A DNA stretch of 64,000 bases. Source: Panorpa germanica. Lineage: Eukaryota; Arthropoda; Insecta; Mecoptera; Panorpidae. Shown here in pieces: positions 49,202-58,918 of the stretch; position 1 is the first letter of the stretch; each line of letters starts with the position of its first letter. The notes beneath the pieces were generated by a model. It was not told the origin of the DNA. It searched no databases and worked only from the letters and a program-made list of their open reading frames with translations. The stretch covers positions 26,642,535 through 26,706,534 of the forward strand of contig OY783203.1 of assembly GCA_963678705.1 (NCBI GenBank), written 5' to 3'. A program made the position numbers and the translations under genes.

Positions 49202-50019
49202 TTATAAAGCCAAACGAACTACATAATTATAGGGGATCACATGAATCTAGACGCCCCTTCCTGAGAAAGGCAGAGGGAAACGAACCATGGAGAGACCGGA
49301 GACAGGGTATGGAAGTAGGACTCATGAGAGTGTTTACGTTAAGAAGGGGAGCTTTATTTGAAATTCAACACTTATTTCCCTTTGCTTCCTAAAAAGTTTA
49401 TAGCGTACGAGTGTTCAATAAAAAGTCCGAGTCTCTGAAAATGTTGAAAGAAAATAATAGTTAAAATGCACTTAAAATTCAAAACAATATTTGAGAGGTA
49501 GTTTCAATGACTGTTTATTATAGACAAACTTTTTGAAGAATGAAAGAAATAGGAAATTAATTTGGTATTCTATGAAGAAAGTGATTTAGTATTCCATGTC
49601 CGCCAATTAGGTGAATATTAAATTATTCTAATTGTAAGTGATGAATAATAAGAAGGAACGAACTGTGCAGTAACTAAGGGCCTGTGCAGAGAAATAAATG
49701 GAAAACGACCTACAAATTACAACGAACGAGTTTAAAGAGATAATCTAATATTGACCATCGACAATATTAATGTAGGATTAGCTGTGGCATTTCAACTTAT
49801 TTATCGTTTCAAGACTCTGAAAACGGAAGTTTAAATTAGAATCTTATCTTGGAAAGGCTTTTGCTGTCTGTGAAGTATTTTTAGATAAATTTGTAAAATA
49901 AATGTCGGCAAGAAACAAGCAGAGGTGGTGGCATTAATATTTCATTTTAGAAAATACAAGGCAATTTTATTTTACAATACTCTTTTCAATGCCTTACATT
50001 AAAATTTTTATTTTATTTA
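49202..50019. other. no gene recognised
   Basis: AT-rich DNA. Confidence 0.45.
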
Positions 50020-50285
50020 ACGACGATTTATTTCTAATGCTGACTTCTATCACCGACGACCTCCTACTATGATAAGGTAGTGCTTATGGCGTCGCGGTCT
50101 TATCAGTAGGTAAATATGTATTCAACAAAAGTTGAATATTACCTGAAACACATTTAAACACACACATTTCATGAGTGTACTAAAATAGATTCTAGTATCG
50201 CCTCGATGTCTCATAAGTCTTAAAGTGATCACATAATCAAATCAATTTTGATAACAACCAAGCACAGAAAATATATTCCATGTAT
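50020..50285 (-). mobile_element. SINE copy (body and tail, head lost)
   Basis: On the minus strand, TCTGTGCTTGGTTGTTATCA, GATTTGATTATGTGATCAC and the tail AGGAGGTCGTCGGTGATAGA followed by GTCAGCATTAG match the family. The tRNA-like head is not visible. Confidence 0.65.
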
Positions 50286-51435
50286 TACCATATAGTAACA
50301 GTTAATATTACAAATATTTTTTAAATTTAGCAAAAACAATATTCTTGTTACTTTATCTAGATTATAATTTTCTTTGGTTGCATTTATGAGTTTTCGAAAT
50401 ATTAATGAACTGAAGAATCGATATGTGGACAGTTATGTAAGTCGAAGCATTACATTTATATATTAGTATGCACTACATCGCTATCTGGTATATGTGTTTT
50501 ACAATTACAATTTAGTACGATATGTATTCGATTCGTTTCCAGCTACAACATGGTTGTTACGTGATTTCAACTCGGAACCATTAAATATCGCTACCCTCAA
50601 GTGGTCACGATATAGATTTCTTAATAACCCATTCAACTTCCACGAAAAGTAACTTTTATGAAGTGTAAATGAACTTGAATGATAACTGCCTTAAGTATTC
50701 TAGTCTGCTATTTATGGAAATAACTTTATGCCTAAAAGTAATGTAGCTTATGATAGAAAAAAACTAAAAAATCAATATATGATAAATAATACATAAGCAG
50801 TCTACTTACACCCCTTAGGCAGAACGGTTGCGGCTGTAGCTGCGACTCTACACCAAACTATACTACTGATATTCTAGTACATTTTCACGTATACTATTAC
50901 CGGTGTGGGGAAAGAGGGTTGGGGGTTGGTACATATACACGTGTGCGTTATATGTAGTGTGTAAAACTACGCTATGTGATCGTTTGATAAAATATTTAAT
51001 GAAATACAACTTACGTTTTATTCAGGTAACATGTCAGGTATAATGTTCTTAATTTTATTCCGTTTTGCCGCATAATTTAACCGTTTATAAAAGCTAGGAA
51101 TCTGGTCTGATTATCTACTGTGAAATATGAGTAAGTATGGACATTAAAAAAATCATTTACTACTAGAAAAACAGCTGGCTCTTAGACACTTTAAACGCAG
51201 GATTAATAAACTAGCTTTACCAAGTAGTTGAGACTAATCTTAGAAGTGGGAGAAAGGGGCGGTAAGCCTCTAAAAACTCGGTTCAGTCATGATTCGATAT
51301 AGTTGATTTTGAATCGAGTCGCAAAAAACAGTAACGGTTGACGGTGACAGCCACTGTCACTGCCAAGAACACAGGCTGCAATAGCATAAAGCTTAATTAC
51401 GCCTTACATATTGGCTAAGAAGCAGGAAAGTCTTA
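50286..51435. other. no gene recognised
   Basis: AT-rich DNA with a GGGG-rich patch near 50915. A palindromic GACAGCCACTGTCACTG string lies near 51345. Confidence 0.45.
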
Positions 51436-51855
51436 GGACGTCTGCACACGGGTCGACTGATTGCAAACTAGTCGCACAACAAAGTTTCCAAAGAAAACAA
51501 AAAACGAGCCGTGTTTCGTGACTCTATAGAATTTTTAAGAATAACATAATAGGGGATTTTATTATGTCGTATTATGAGGTATTTGTATGTATGTGTGTAT
51601 TTCAATACTTTTGAATAGTATTTGTGCACATCTCTGCTCATGATGTCACCATCAAAAGCATGCGTAATTGCCCTGCGACCAAGAAACATAGTCGCTCAAA
51701 CCCAATATCAAATCAGTTTAGTTTCGTTCGTGCCGTGTGTGTTATCTCACTTGTATACACGTTCATTCTCTCACTAACAACACAGTTGCATTCTCATTCG
51801 GTTCGGGCTGATTCGGGGCTAAGGTTTGCAATCAGTCGACCATGTGCGGACGGCC
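51436..51855 (-). mobile_element. MITE, TTA-target family, full copy with perfect TSD
   Basis: Seen: 420 bp starting GGACGTCTGCACACGGGTCG and ending CATGTGCGGACGGCC, with TTA immediately on each side (51433-51435 and 51856-51858). The inverted ends pair over about 30 bp. A TTA (TWA) target is the PIF/Harbinger hallmark. The orientation is opposite to the copy at 53722. The open frames inside (51468-51908) are shadows. Confidence 0.88.
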
Positions 51856-51858
51856 TTA

Positions 51859-53100
51859 CTGTACAAGTCTATATTAAACCCTACTGCGTAGAATTTTTGT
51901 CTATATAAAAAGTCTGGAAGAATATCAATAAGAATTCTTAAGGGTAATAGTAAATGCACCATGGAATGTGCGAAACCCTACCTTACGCAAAGACTGTGAA
52001 AGACGCAGTTGTATCATCGTGCAGAAAATAATGTAACGGGGTAAATCAACTCACAAAACAACTTACCTATATACTGTCTGCTAAACAAGAAGATTAAAGA
52101 AATGCAAACCATCTGGCAAGACAAGAATATTCGGAGCGGTAAATAAATAAGGATTATGAATATAAATTTAAATTACAAAACCATGGAAAAAACCACACAA
52201 TGGCGATTATTAGTATATTATACAACGATGCCATAGTATTACTAGTGTTTGTGTGTATTTGGTTTTAAAGTGGGCTCCTTCTATTATAGATTTCTTTAAG
52301 AACACTATTCTTAACTCACCAGAAATTCTGCTAGATCATTTTCTAATACATATTACTCTTTGATCACCTAAAACTATCTAAAGTTGATCTGAACCTAACC
52401 TAACCTGACCATAGAGTTTGTATTTGCTGTGAAAGTTCAAAATCCCGGAAACCCCTTTAATAAAATGTATCATTTGGTCAAATAAAGTCAGGGTCAGTGA
52501 CATTTTTTACGCATATGTATATTTAACATATTTACAATACAATCAAATTGAGTGACGTTTGACAGTCTGAAACAATAGACAATAGACCAGACAGTTAAAA
52601 CACAGTACGTCGAATTGTAGACTTAATTAATATGAGTAATACTGACGGTTGACGTTTAACGTTTGACGGTGGATGGATGATGAACCCAGTCGAGTGTGTA
52701 TATTTGTTATTGAACAACAAATGGTCGGGTTTAATGTCGTATTGAATTCACCACATCAGTTCAAAAGTGATACTCCAACCCAATATACTCGTATACTCTC
52801 ATCACCACCATCACCCTCCAACCCCTTCGTCAGTGCTTTTGCTCTTTACCAAAGCTCTGCCACCGTAACGTACCGCACCGCCGGCGTTTATCAACGCCCA
52901 CATATTCAAATAACGGTATACCTACCAGTCTGTTTACCTGACATTTTTATATATTGTCATGTTTGTGATATGCGAACCTAAACGTATTATGAAACAAACA
53001 TCCCCAGGCGTACTGGTATCAGTAGTCAGAAATTTTCACGTATTCATACAATTATATGGTCTACTTCTCTCTTACACATAAAGAAATTCCTCGTACATTA
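51859..53100. other. no gene recognised
   Basis: Mixed composition. A 102-codon frame at 52673-52981 overlaps a more GC-rich, CpG-containing stretch (52770-52930), but shows no domain or splice sites. A (GACGGTT/GACGTTT)n run lies at 52643-52680. Confidence 0.4.
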
Positions 53101-53102
53101 TA

Positions 53103-53290
53103 GGTAAGCGTCCACAGATCCGCACTACTCGCATCGAAAGTATTAGCTTTATTTATACGTCACACGCAGGGGAGGGGGCTTTGTTGTCATGAAATTGTGT
53201 CACAAGGTGAGGGGGGTGTCCAGAAATTGTGTAAAGAATTGACACAGGATGAGGGCTCAGAATTATTATGACGTCACATGCAGTATAAAA
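53103..53290. mobile_element. possible degraded MITE fragments
   Basis: AGGTAAGCGTCCACAGATCC at the left resembles the GGTACG-family terminus. The following G-rich part with GACGTCA motifs resembles, in reverse complement, a C-rich stretch near 62500-62620. Boundaries are unclear. Confidence 0.35.
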
Positions 53291-53366
53291 AATGCATGCA
53301 AAATGTATCAAGAACTTGCAGGAAATTTAGAACTTTTTATTATAACTGATACTACCAAAGAACGTA

Positions 53367-53601
53367 GAAGGAAGGGAAGAGGTAGATGGCGGAGATAGAG
53401 AAAAGGAGCGAGGAAAGAAAAGGAATGGGAGAGAAAGTAGTAGGAAGAGGGAAACAGTAAGGGTTTAAATTTATCTGTTTTGTTTTTCTTTTTATTTTTT
53501 CTTTTAGATGGAGTGAGAATGGTTAGATATAATAAGGATCACAAAATGTAATTAAATGGTTTAAGGCAGAAGAATGTAGTGCCTAATGGCAAATACATTA
53601 A

Positions 53602-53663
<62 letters not shown>
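53367..53663 (+). mobile_element. 5'-truncated LINE copy with (TA)n tail and 18-bp target duplication
   Basis: Seen: bounded by ATACTACCAAAGAACGTA at 53349-53366 and again at 53664-53681. The insert opens within ORF2 (MAEIEKRSEERKGMGEKV), reaches a stop near 53460, carries about 140 bp of 3' untranslated sequence and ends in about 57 bp of TA repeats. It matches the ORF2 end of 56640-57255 (RWMAEIEKRNEEK). Target-primed reverse transcription explains the truncation and the duplication. Confidence 0.88.

Positions 53664-53665
<2 letters not shown>
53607..53665. repeat. (TA)n microsatellite forming the LINE 3' tail
   Basis: Uninterrupted TA run located exactly between the LINE 3' end and the right-hand target duplication. 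Confidence 0.95.
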
Positions 53666-53667
<2 letters not shown>

Positions 53668-53721
53668 TACCAAAGAACGTATATGCTTCCCCCTTCCCTT
53701 TCGCCAATCAGAATAAAGTTA

Positions 53722-54111
53722 GGTCGTTCGCACATGGGTCGACTGATTGCAAACCTTAGCCCCGAATCTGGCCGAACCGAATGAGAATTCAACTGTGTTA
53801 TTAGTGAGAGAACGCACGTGTATACGAGTGAGATAACACACACGGCACGAACGAAACTAAACTGATTTGATATTGGCTTTGAGCACGTTTTGACCGACTA
53901 TGTTTCTTGGTCGCAGGGCAATTACGTTGCATTCTTTTGATAGTGACATCATGAGCAGAGATGTGCATACATACATAAAAATCCCCTATTATGCTATTGT
54001 TAAGAATTCTACAGAGTCACGAAACACGGCTCGACATGGCTCGCTTTTCATTTTTGTTGGAAACTTCTTTCGCGGCTAGTTTGCAATCAGTCGACCCGTG
54101 TGCAGACGGCC
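53722..54111 (+). mobile_element. MITE, TTA-target family, full copy
   Basis: 390 bp starting GGTCGTTCGCACATGGGTCG and ending CCGTGTGCAGACGGCC. The flanks are TTA on the left and TTG on the right, one mismatch from a perfect 3-bp duplication. The interior matches the copy at 51436-51855 in reverse complement. It lies only 40 bp from the LINE insertion. Confidence 0.85.
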
Positions 54112-54114
54112 TTG

Positions 54115-55226
54115 GACTCACTATAATGTAGTCAATAATAATCCTTTAGAACGAGTTCATATTCTGCCTAATATAAATAATTATCATAATATTAATCCTG
54201 ATTGACTACACTCCCGTGAAAGTAGACGAGACAAACCAGACAACCAATTTCCTGAAAACTGTTAGATTTCCCATAATTTTCATTTAAAGCAACAAGCTTA
54301 ACAAAGTCTCAAAAGTTTTATGTTTAAAACTTGAATTTACAAGTCAGTAAAACTTCTATTAAATTTTACGTTGTTTTAAATATTTTCAGATGGCAATCCT
54401 CGCTCTGTCCGTCAACCGTTCTGTCGGTACAGTTGATAATTTTATTACTAAACTTTTATTGAATAAAAACTTTTTAATGTGTTTTAAACAAGTATTACTT
54501 TAATATTGTTATTGTATTATTCGGATTTAAATAAATATATCAGTGTTTCCTAACCGACGATGTTCAGTGGAACGCTACTGAGCCAGAAAAGTATTTCAAT
54601 ACGTCAACAAGGTTAAGAACCACTGAAATATACCTACTGTAATATTCATTATTATATGACTACTTAAAATCAACTTGATACACTTAATATCCATTTCTGT
54701 ATAGCCCCTACAAATAGTTGCACTGCAATAGTTTCTACTTGACTTATTTGTTTCTATACATGAAAATGTTTTTACGTAATGTTTGGAGATGATGAAAATA
54801 AAAGAATTCAAAAGCATATTTCTTAAAGTTAGCATATTTATAGAGAAATATATTAAATTGTTACAAAAATACATGTCGTATTTATTTGTATTATTGTTTA
54901 CTTCATATTTCTTTTGAATAAATATTTTCCTAGGAGAAAGAAAATATTCGAGTTTATATATAAAATATTTTGATAAGTTGATGAAATGCTACATGTTACA
55001 TGCTTTTTGTTTTTTAACAGATATGTTTTACTCTTGTTCGTCCTATTTTCTGGCAGTTTGTCTTTTCTACTAAACGTATAAAACCGCTTGAAAATATTAC
55101 TAATATCTCTGGATTATAAATTTTTTCTTTAATTTCATTGAACGTAAACTTAGTGACCCCATATGTGTAAGGCACACCACGGCCGTTTTTTAAATTTAGT
55201 AGTTATGTAACCCAAAAGATATAGGA
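54115..55226. other. no gene recognised
   Basis: AT-rich DNA. A 92-codon frame at 54596-54874 is an AT-biased chance frame. Confidence 0.45.
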
Positions 55227-55238
55227 GTCAGATCAATC

Positions 55239-55310
55239 AAATTTAGATATAGAATCGAACCAGAAGACATAGCAGTCAGGTGCTTCAATGTTGTGCTATG
55301 GTCTCCTGTT
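55239..55310 (-). mobile_element. 72-bp tRNA-like / SINE-head insert with 12-bp target duplication
   Basis: Seen: flanked by exact GTCAGATCAATC at 55227-55238 and 55311-55322. On the minus strand the insert reads AGACCATAGCACAACATTGA, then CCTGACTGCTATGTC and the B-box-like GGTTCGATTCTATAT. This is the same order as the SINE heads in this window, but with no body. A functional tRNA is unlikely because the acceptor stem does not pair well. Confidence 0.7.
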
Positions 55311-55322
55311 GTCAGATCAATC

Positions 55323-55469
55323 CAATAATAAAGGATACTTTATAACCCGATAATTCTTAAATAGGACTTCTTAAAATTTTATAATCCTTAAAAAGATCTA
55401 CTTAAGAAGTTTTATGATTATGCGCAATGAGTAGATTTAATTTTTAACTACTTAGTAGACACTTCTAAG
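55323..55469. other. possible old repeat
   Basis: Resembles 15700-15780 over TTCTTAAA…ACTTCTTAA…TTTTATAA. Nature unknown. Confidence 0.3.
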
Positions 55470-55728
55470 TAGTAAAATAAGTCACAAAATGTTGTATATT
55501 AAGAGCTTGAATTCACTGCGATTTAAATCTCAGCGAGCGTTTCTGGCGGCTTTGTAACACAAAGAAAATTAAAAACCCGTGGTGTGTGCATGCTCATATA
55601 ATTCCATGTGTTACAAAACTACGCGATTTAAATCGCAGTGTGTTCAAGACCAAAGTAACACTGTTTCGTTACAGGTAACTTTTTTTAAATTTAGTTAAAA
55701 CTTGAATACACGCAACTGTGCTTATTGG
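55470..55728 (+). repeat. interspersed repeat, family Y, split by a MITE
   Basis: The left piece AAGTCACAAAATGTTGTATATT (to 55505) and the right piece GTTACAGGTAACTTTTTTTA with CACGCAACTGTGCTTATTG (from 55649) together match 47170-47270. Confidence 0.6.
55506..55648. mobile_element. palindromic MITE nested in family Y repeat
   Basis: 143 bp whose two arms are near-inverted repeats: CTTGAATTCACTGCGATTTA on the left and, reading the right end in reverse complement, CTTGAACACACTGCGATTTA. A further inner match is TTTGTAACACA against TGTGTTACAAA. The target duplication is not clear. The superfamily is unknown. Confidence 0.78.
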
Positions 55729-56639
55729 GTAATCATATAGGAAGATCAACCCCAGGCAAGTTTGAATTTGGTCCTCGGTTGCTAAGCGCTCCTTACCAAA
55801 ACCCTAGATTCCGTTATACCTATTTAAAATTTGTCACAGAGTTCATTTGAATGGCCTCTAAGGTTTGTTGTGGCTCTCCCGTTGTGTGACTCCCCCAAAT
55901 TCATTCAATAAAAAGGTTAATGTAAAACAAAATGGCGCTCTTAGATAAAAAGCATTGTACTAATATAAATCAACAGGTATTTTGGCTTAATGATCCAGGA
56001 GTTACAGAAGGGTAAGGGGTGGGAGAAGGGGGAGGTTGTGCACGCCATCTCTTCAATGAATAAAATGATCAAATCTCAAGTTACAAAGTGAAATTACCTT
56101 TAACTGTTATGATTATCTCTAATGCTAAATTAAAAGCAAATTAGTTAATGAACTTCCTGTGTAAAACGGAAATATTCCAACAGAATAAAATATATTCATT
56201 AACAGGACGAATGGACGAGGAGATTAGCTGATTTTGTGGAAGTTTTTTATGATTTAACGAATATTAAAAAAAAAACCTGCTGAAAAAGCGAAAATGTATT
56301 TATAATTTATGGGTTTATTATTTCTGTAACGAGGGAAAAACTCCTGTCTCACTTGACAGGTCCCACAGACCGCGGCCCACAGCGCTCGGCCTACAGCTCA
56401 CAATGCACGAAAAACTTGACTGCTACCATGAATATTTTATAATTGTAATTAGCTACACAAACGGAATTAATGAGCTTTATACAGATCGCATTTATTATTT
56501 AGTAATCATTTAACTTAAAGGTGATTCTCGCTTGACACGTTTATTTAAACGATTTTGAAATAATGCTTCTAAAAAAAAAATACCTTTAATTAAATAAAAA
56601 AAATATCTTTATTTATATATTTCATTTATTTAAAGTTGG
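55729..56639. other. no gene recognised
   Basis: AT-rich DNA with a small GC-rich patch at 56355-56415 (CAGACCGCGGCCCACAGCGC) that shows no coding or repeat signal. Confidence 0.45.
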
Positions 56640-57255
56640 GCGATGCGTTGAGGCTTAATCGAGGTGTCGAGGTTTCGGGTTATATAAGGAGATAAAGAGA
56701 GAGAGAGAATTAAAAAGGGACAAGATAAGAATAGAAGCAGGAAGGAGAGCAGTCAAGTACGAGGAGAAAATGAGTAACGCTGAAAGCGAAATTTTAAGGA
56801 AAATTAGGGAGGAGAGTAGAAAAGAGTGTGGAGGAGGAAGCCCAAAAAAAAGAGAAAGATGTATTACGAAAGGAATGGAATGCCGACAGAGGAGGCAGAT
56901 AGAAGAAGAGAAAAAGGCACAGGGAGATACAACAACACGAAAGAATGAAAAAAATTGAGAAGAGCAATTACAACAAAAGATATAAAAAAAATTCGAAGAG
57001 GATACCACAATACTTAAGAGAAAAAGACACAAAAAACATAAGAAGGATTGCCAGATTTAGATTGGGAAACGAGGAGAAAGGAAACAGATACTGGGCAAAT
57101 AGCGAGAAAGAATGTGCAGGGTGAGAGAAACATTGGAGCACATTAAGTTTTCATGTGTGAAAATAATAAGCGAAAAGAATATTGGGCAGTTATTAAAGGG
57201 AGGCAGTGAAGGAAAGAGGTGGATGGCGGAGATAGAGAAAAGGAACGAGGAAAAA
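56640..57255 (+). pseudogene. LINE (I/R1-type) ORF2 C-terminal pseudogene
   Basis: Seen: a Lys/Glu/Arg-rich stretch (56690-56960) leads into YNKRYKKNSKRIPQYLREKD, then RRIARFRLGNEEKGNRYWAN, then KECAG. After a one-base frameshift near 57110 it continues CRVRETLEHIKFSC and ends QLLKGGSEGKRWMAEIEKRN. The R.RF..GNE..GNRYW plus Cys/His motif is characteristic of the C-terminus of insect I/R1-group LINE ORF2 downstream of reverse transcriptase. The second Cys of the expected C..C pair is Arg here. Further stops and shifts upstream show long decay. The reverse transcriptase and endonuclease are absent. The open frames at 56655-57032 (minus), 56770 and 57112 are pieces or shadows of this element. 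Confidence 0.85.
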
Positions 57256-58454
57256 GAAACAAATGATTCTGAGTTTGCCTCATTCAGTCTCGATTCTCGA
57301 TGTCGTGCCTACGCCATAAACATTTCTCGAAACAATGCTCCTGCACAATCGTGGACTTATTGGAATGACGGTATGGCGATATCTATTTGATAAAATTAGC
57401 AATCTTATCAGTGAACAATATAAATAATTTTTTGTTTTATTAGAACTGCATGCGCGAATTGCATGATTTCAAATATAATTAAAATAACGTATGTGTCATG
57501 ATACGAGTATCATAAATATAATTAATTTTTAGTTTTAATTAATATTCACTATTTACTATAAATCCTTAATTAATATACTATATTCGTTTATTTTGAATCA
57601 TTATATCAAAGTAATATTTTGTTAATTATTTGTAAAATATTTCTGCCAACAAATAATTTGTTTTGATTGAATGAGAATAATTTTTGCATGGCATTTAATG
57701 CTTACTAGGCTATAAGGCTTCCTGTTTCCTGATGTGAATTTCCAATAACCTTACTATTCGCTACTTTGCAATTCATTTTGAATAATGTACAATGTAATAT
57801 ATTAGTTAATTAACTAATTATTTTATGCCGCCATTTGCTAATTAAAAATATGTGAATTACACATCGTTAGTTATTTCATTTGCACTAATTGAAAATACTC
57901 GTACACTCGTAATTAAATTACAAATTACATTATTGTTTTGATGCGCGGTTCTCAAATACATTTACAGTGCGAGGCGCGATATGTGAAATTAGATAGTCCA
58001 CAGCTAGTACTATTCAACAAGTCTTTTATACATATGTTTTTTGTTTATTTACTTTACATAATGCCTTGTCCAAACTAGTGTGATTCATATATTTTCATCC
58101 ATAAGTTGATATTTTTTAGGCAGGAGTATACTAAATTTGTTGAGCTTTTCTAGTACAATGCGACATTTATATAAATATGTGCTGTTTTTTAAAACTCTAC
58201 GACGTATTCGAGTATTTTTATCTGCCTGTCTGTGAACGCAAAATCCTTTGTAGACTAGAACAAACTTTGTGTTATCGTACATGTTACATGGAACTGAGGC
58301 TTGAAAATCTTAAATAAATTAAATATTTTGTCTCTCTTGTGGTAAAATGTAAAGAAATAATCAGAATTTAAACATTTATTTAAAAAAATATACAAAACTG
58401 GTTGAATAAACACGTAGTAACGACAAAGGATGCTAATGTCAAGTTACGTGTTAA
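57256..58454. other. no gene recognised
   Basis: AT-rich DNA. The first 130 bp may be the end of the LINE copy or its flank; no tail or target duplication was seen. Confidence 0.45.
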
Positions 58455-58862
58455 GCCGGTACTAAACGATGCGGTGAACGTTTGATTGCTTGCCTCCAAA
58501 GTGTGAGCCAAATATTGGAAGATTGACATAGAAAGTTTTCTACTACACGATGGAAGGAATGTTTGATTCGAATGATTTATTTATTTACACTGTTTAACAA
58601 AAACTTTCAAGTAAATAAATAAACTTTCAAGTATAAAACCTTTCATTGTTGTACGATTCGTGCAGCAGTGTATGACATGTGGATCAAGGGTGTGGTGAAG
58701 TAGAAAAATCCCTTTTGACGTTGATCAAAAGACCAACAACAGCCCGAACTTCTTCCAACGTGAGCGTTGGACACATGACATTGGCCACAGTTAGTTCCAG
58801 CATCGGCCACACGATGCGTTCAACTTTGGATGGTGTTGAAGCATTGTTTGGTACGGGCAATA
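58455..58862 (-). mobile_element. MITE-like element, family X, copy 2
   Basis: Seen: reverse complement of the left-edge element at 1-520. The ends are related inverted repeats, CCGGTACTAAACGATGC on the left and GCATTGTTTGGTACGG on the right, giving a length of about 408 bp. Flanks are TTAAG and GCAAT, and no clear target duplication was found. Opposing 79- and 73-codon frames at 58679-58918 are not supported as genes. Confidence 0.72.
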
Positions 58863-58918
58863 CTTCGGTATGGCCAACCTCTTGCACTAGTGTTTTGAAT
58901 GTCAAGTCTAATCAATAA

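Noticed and set aside
52673-52981. 102-codon frame over a GC-raised stretch
   Set aside because: Pro/Ser-rich with no domain or splice sites. It could be part of an untranslated or regulatory region, but nothing shows that.
55239-55310. Functional tRNA gene
   Set aside because: Acceptor-stem pairing is poor, the B box is imperfect, and the unit is bracketed by a retroposition-type duplication.
56655-57032. 125-codon minus-strand Ser/Leu/Phe-rich membrane-like protein
   Set aside because: It is the antisense of the Lys/Glu/Arg-rich LINE ORF2 segment, whose plus-strand homology is clear.
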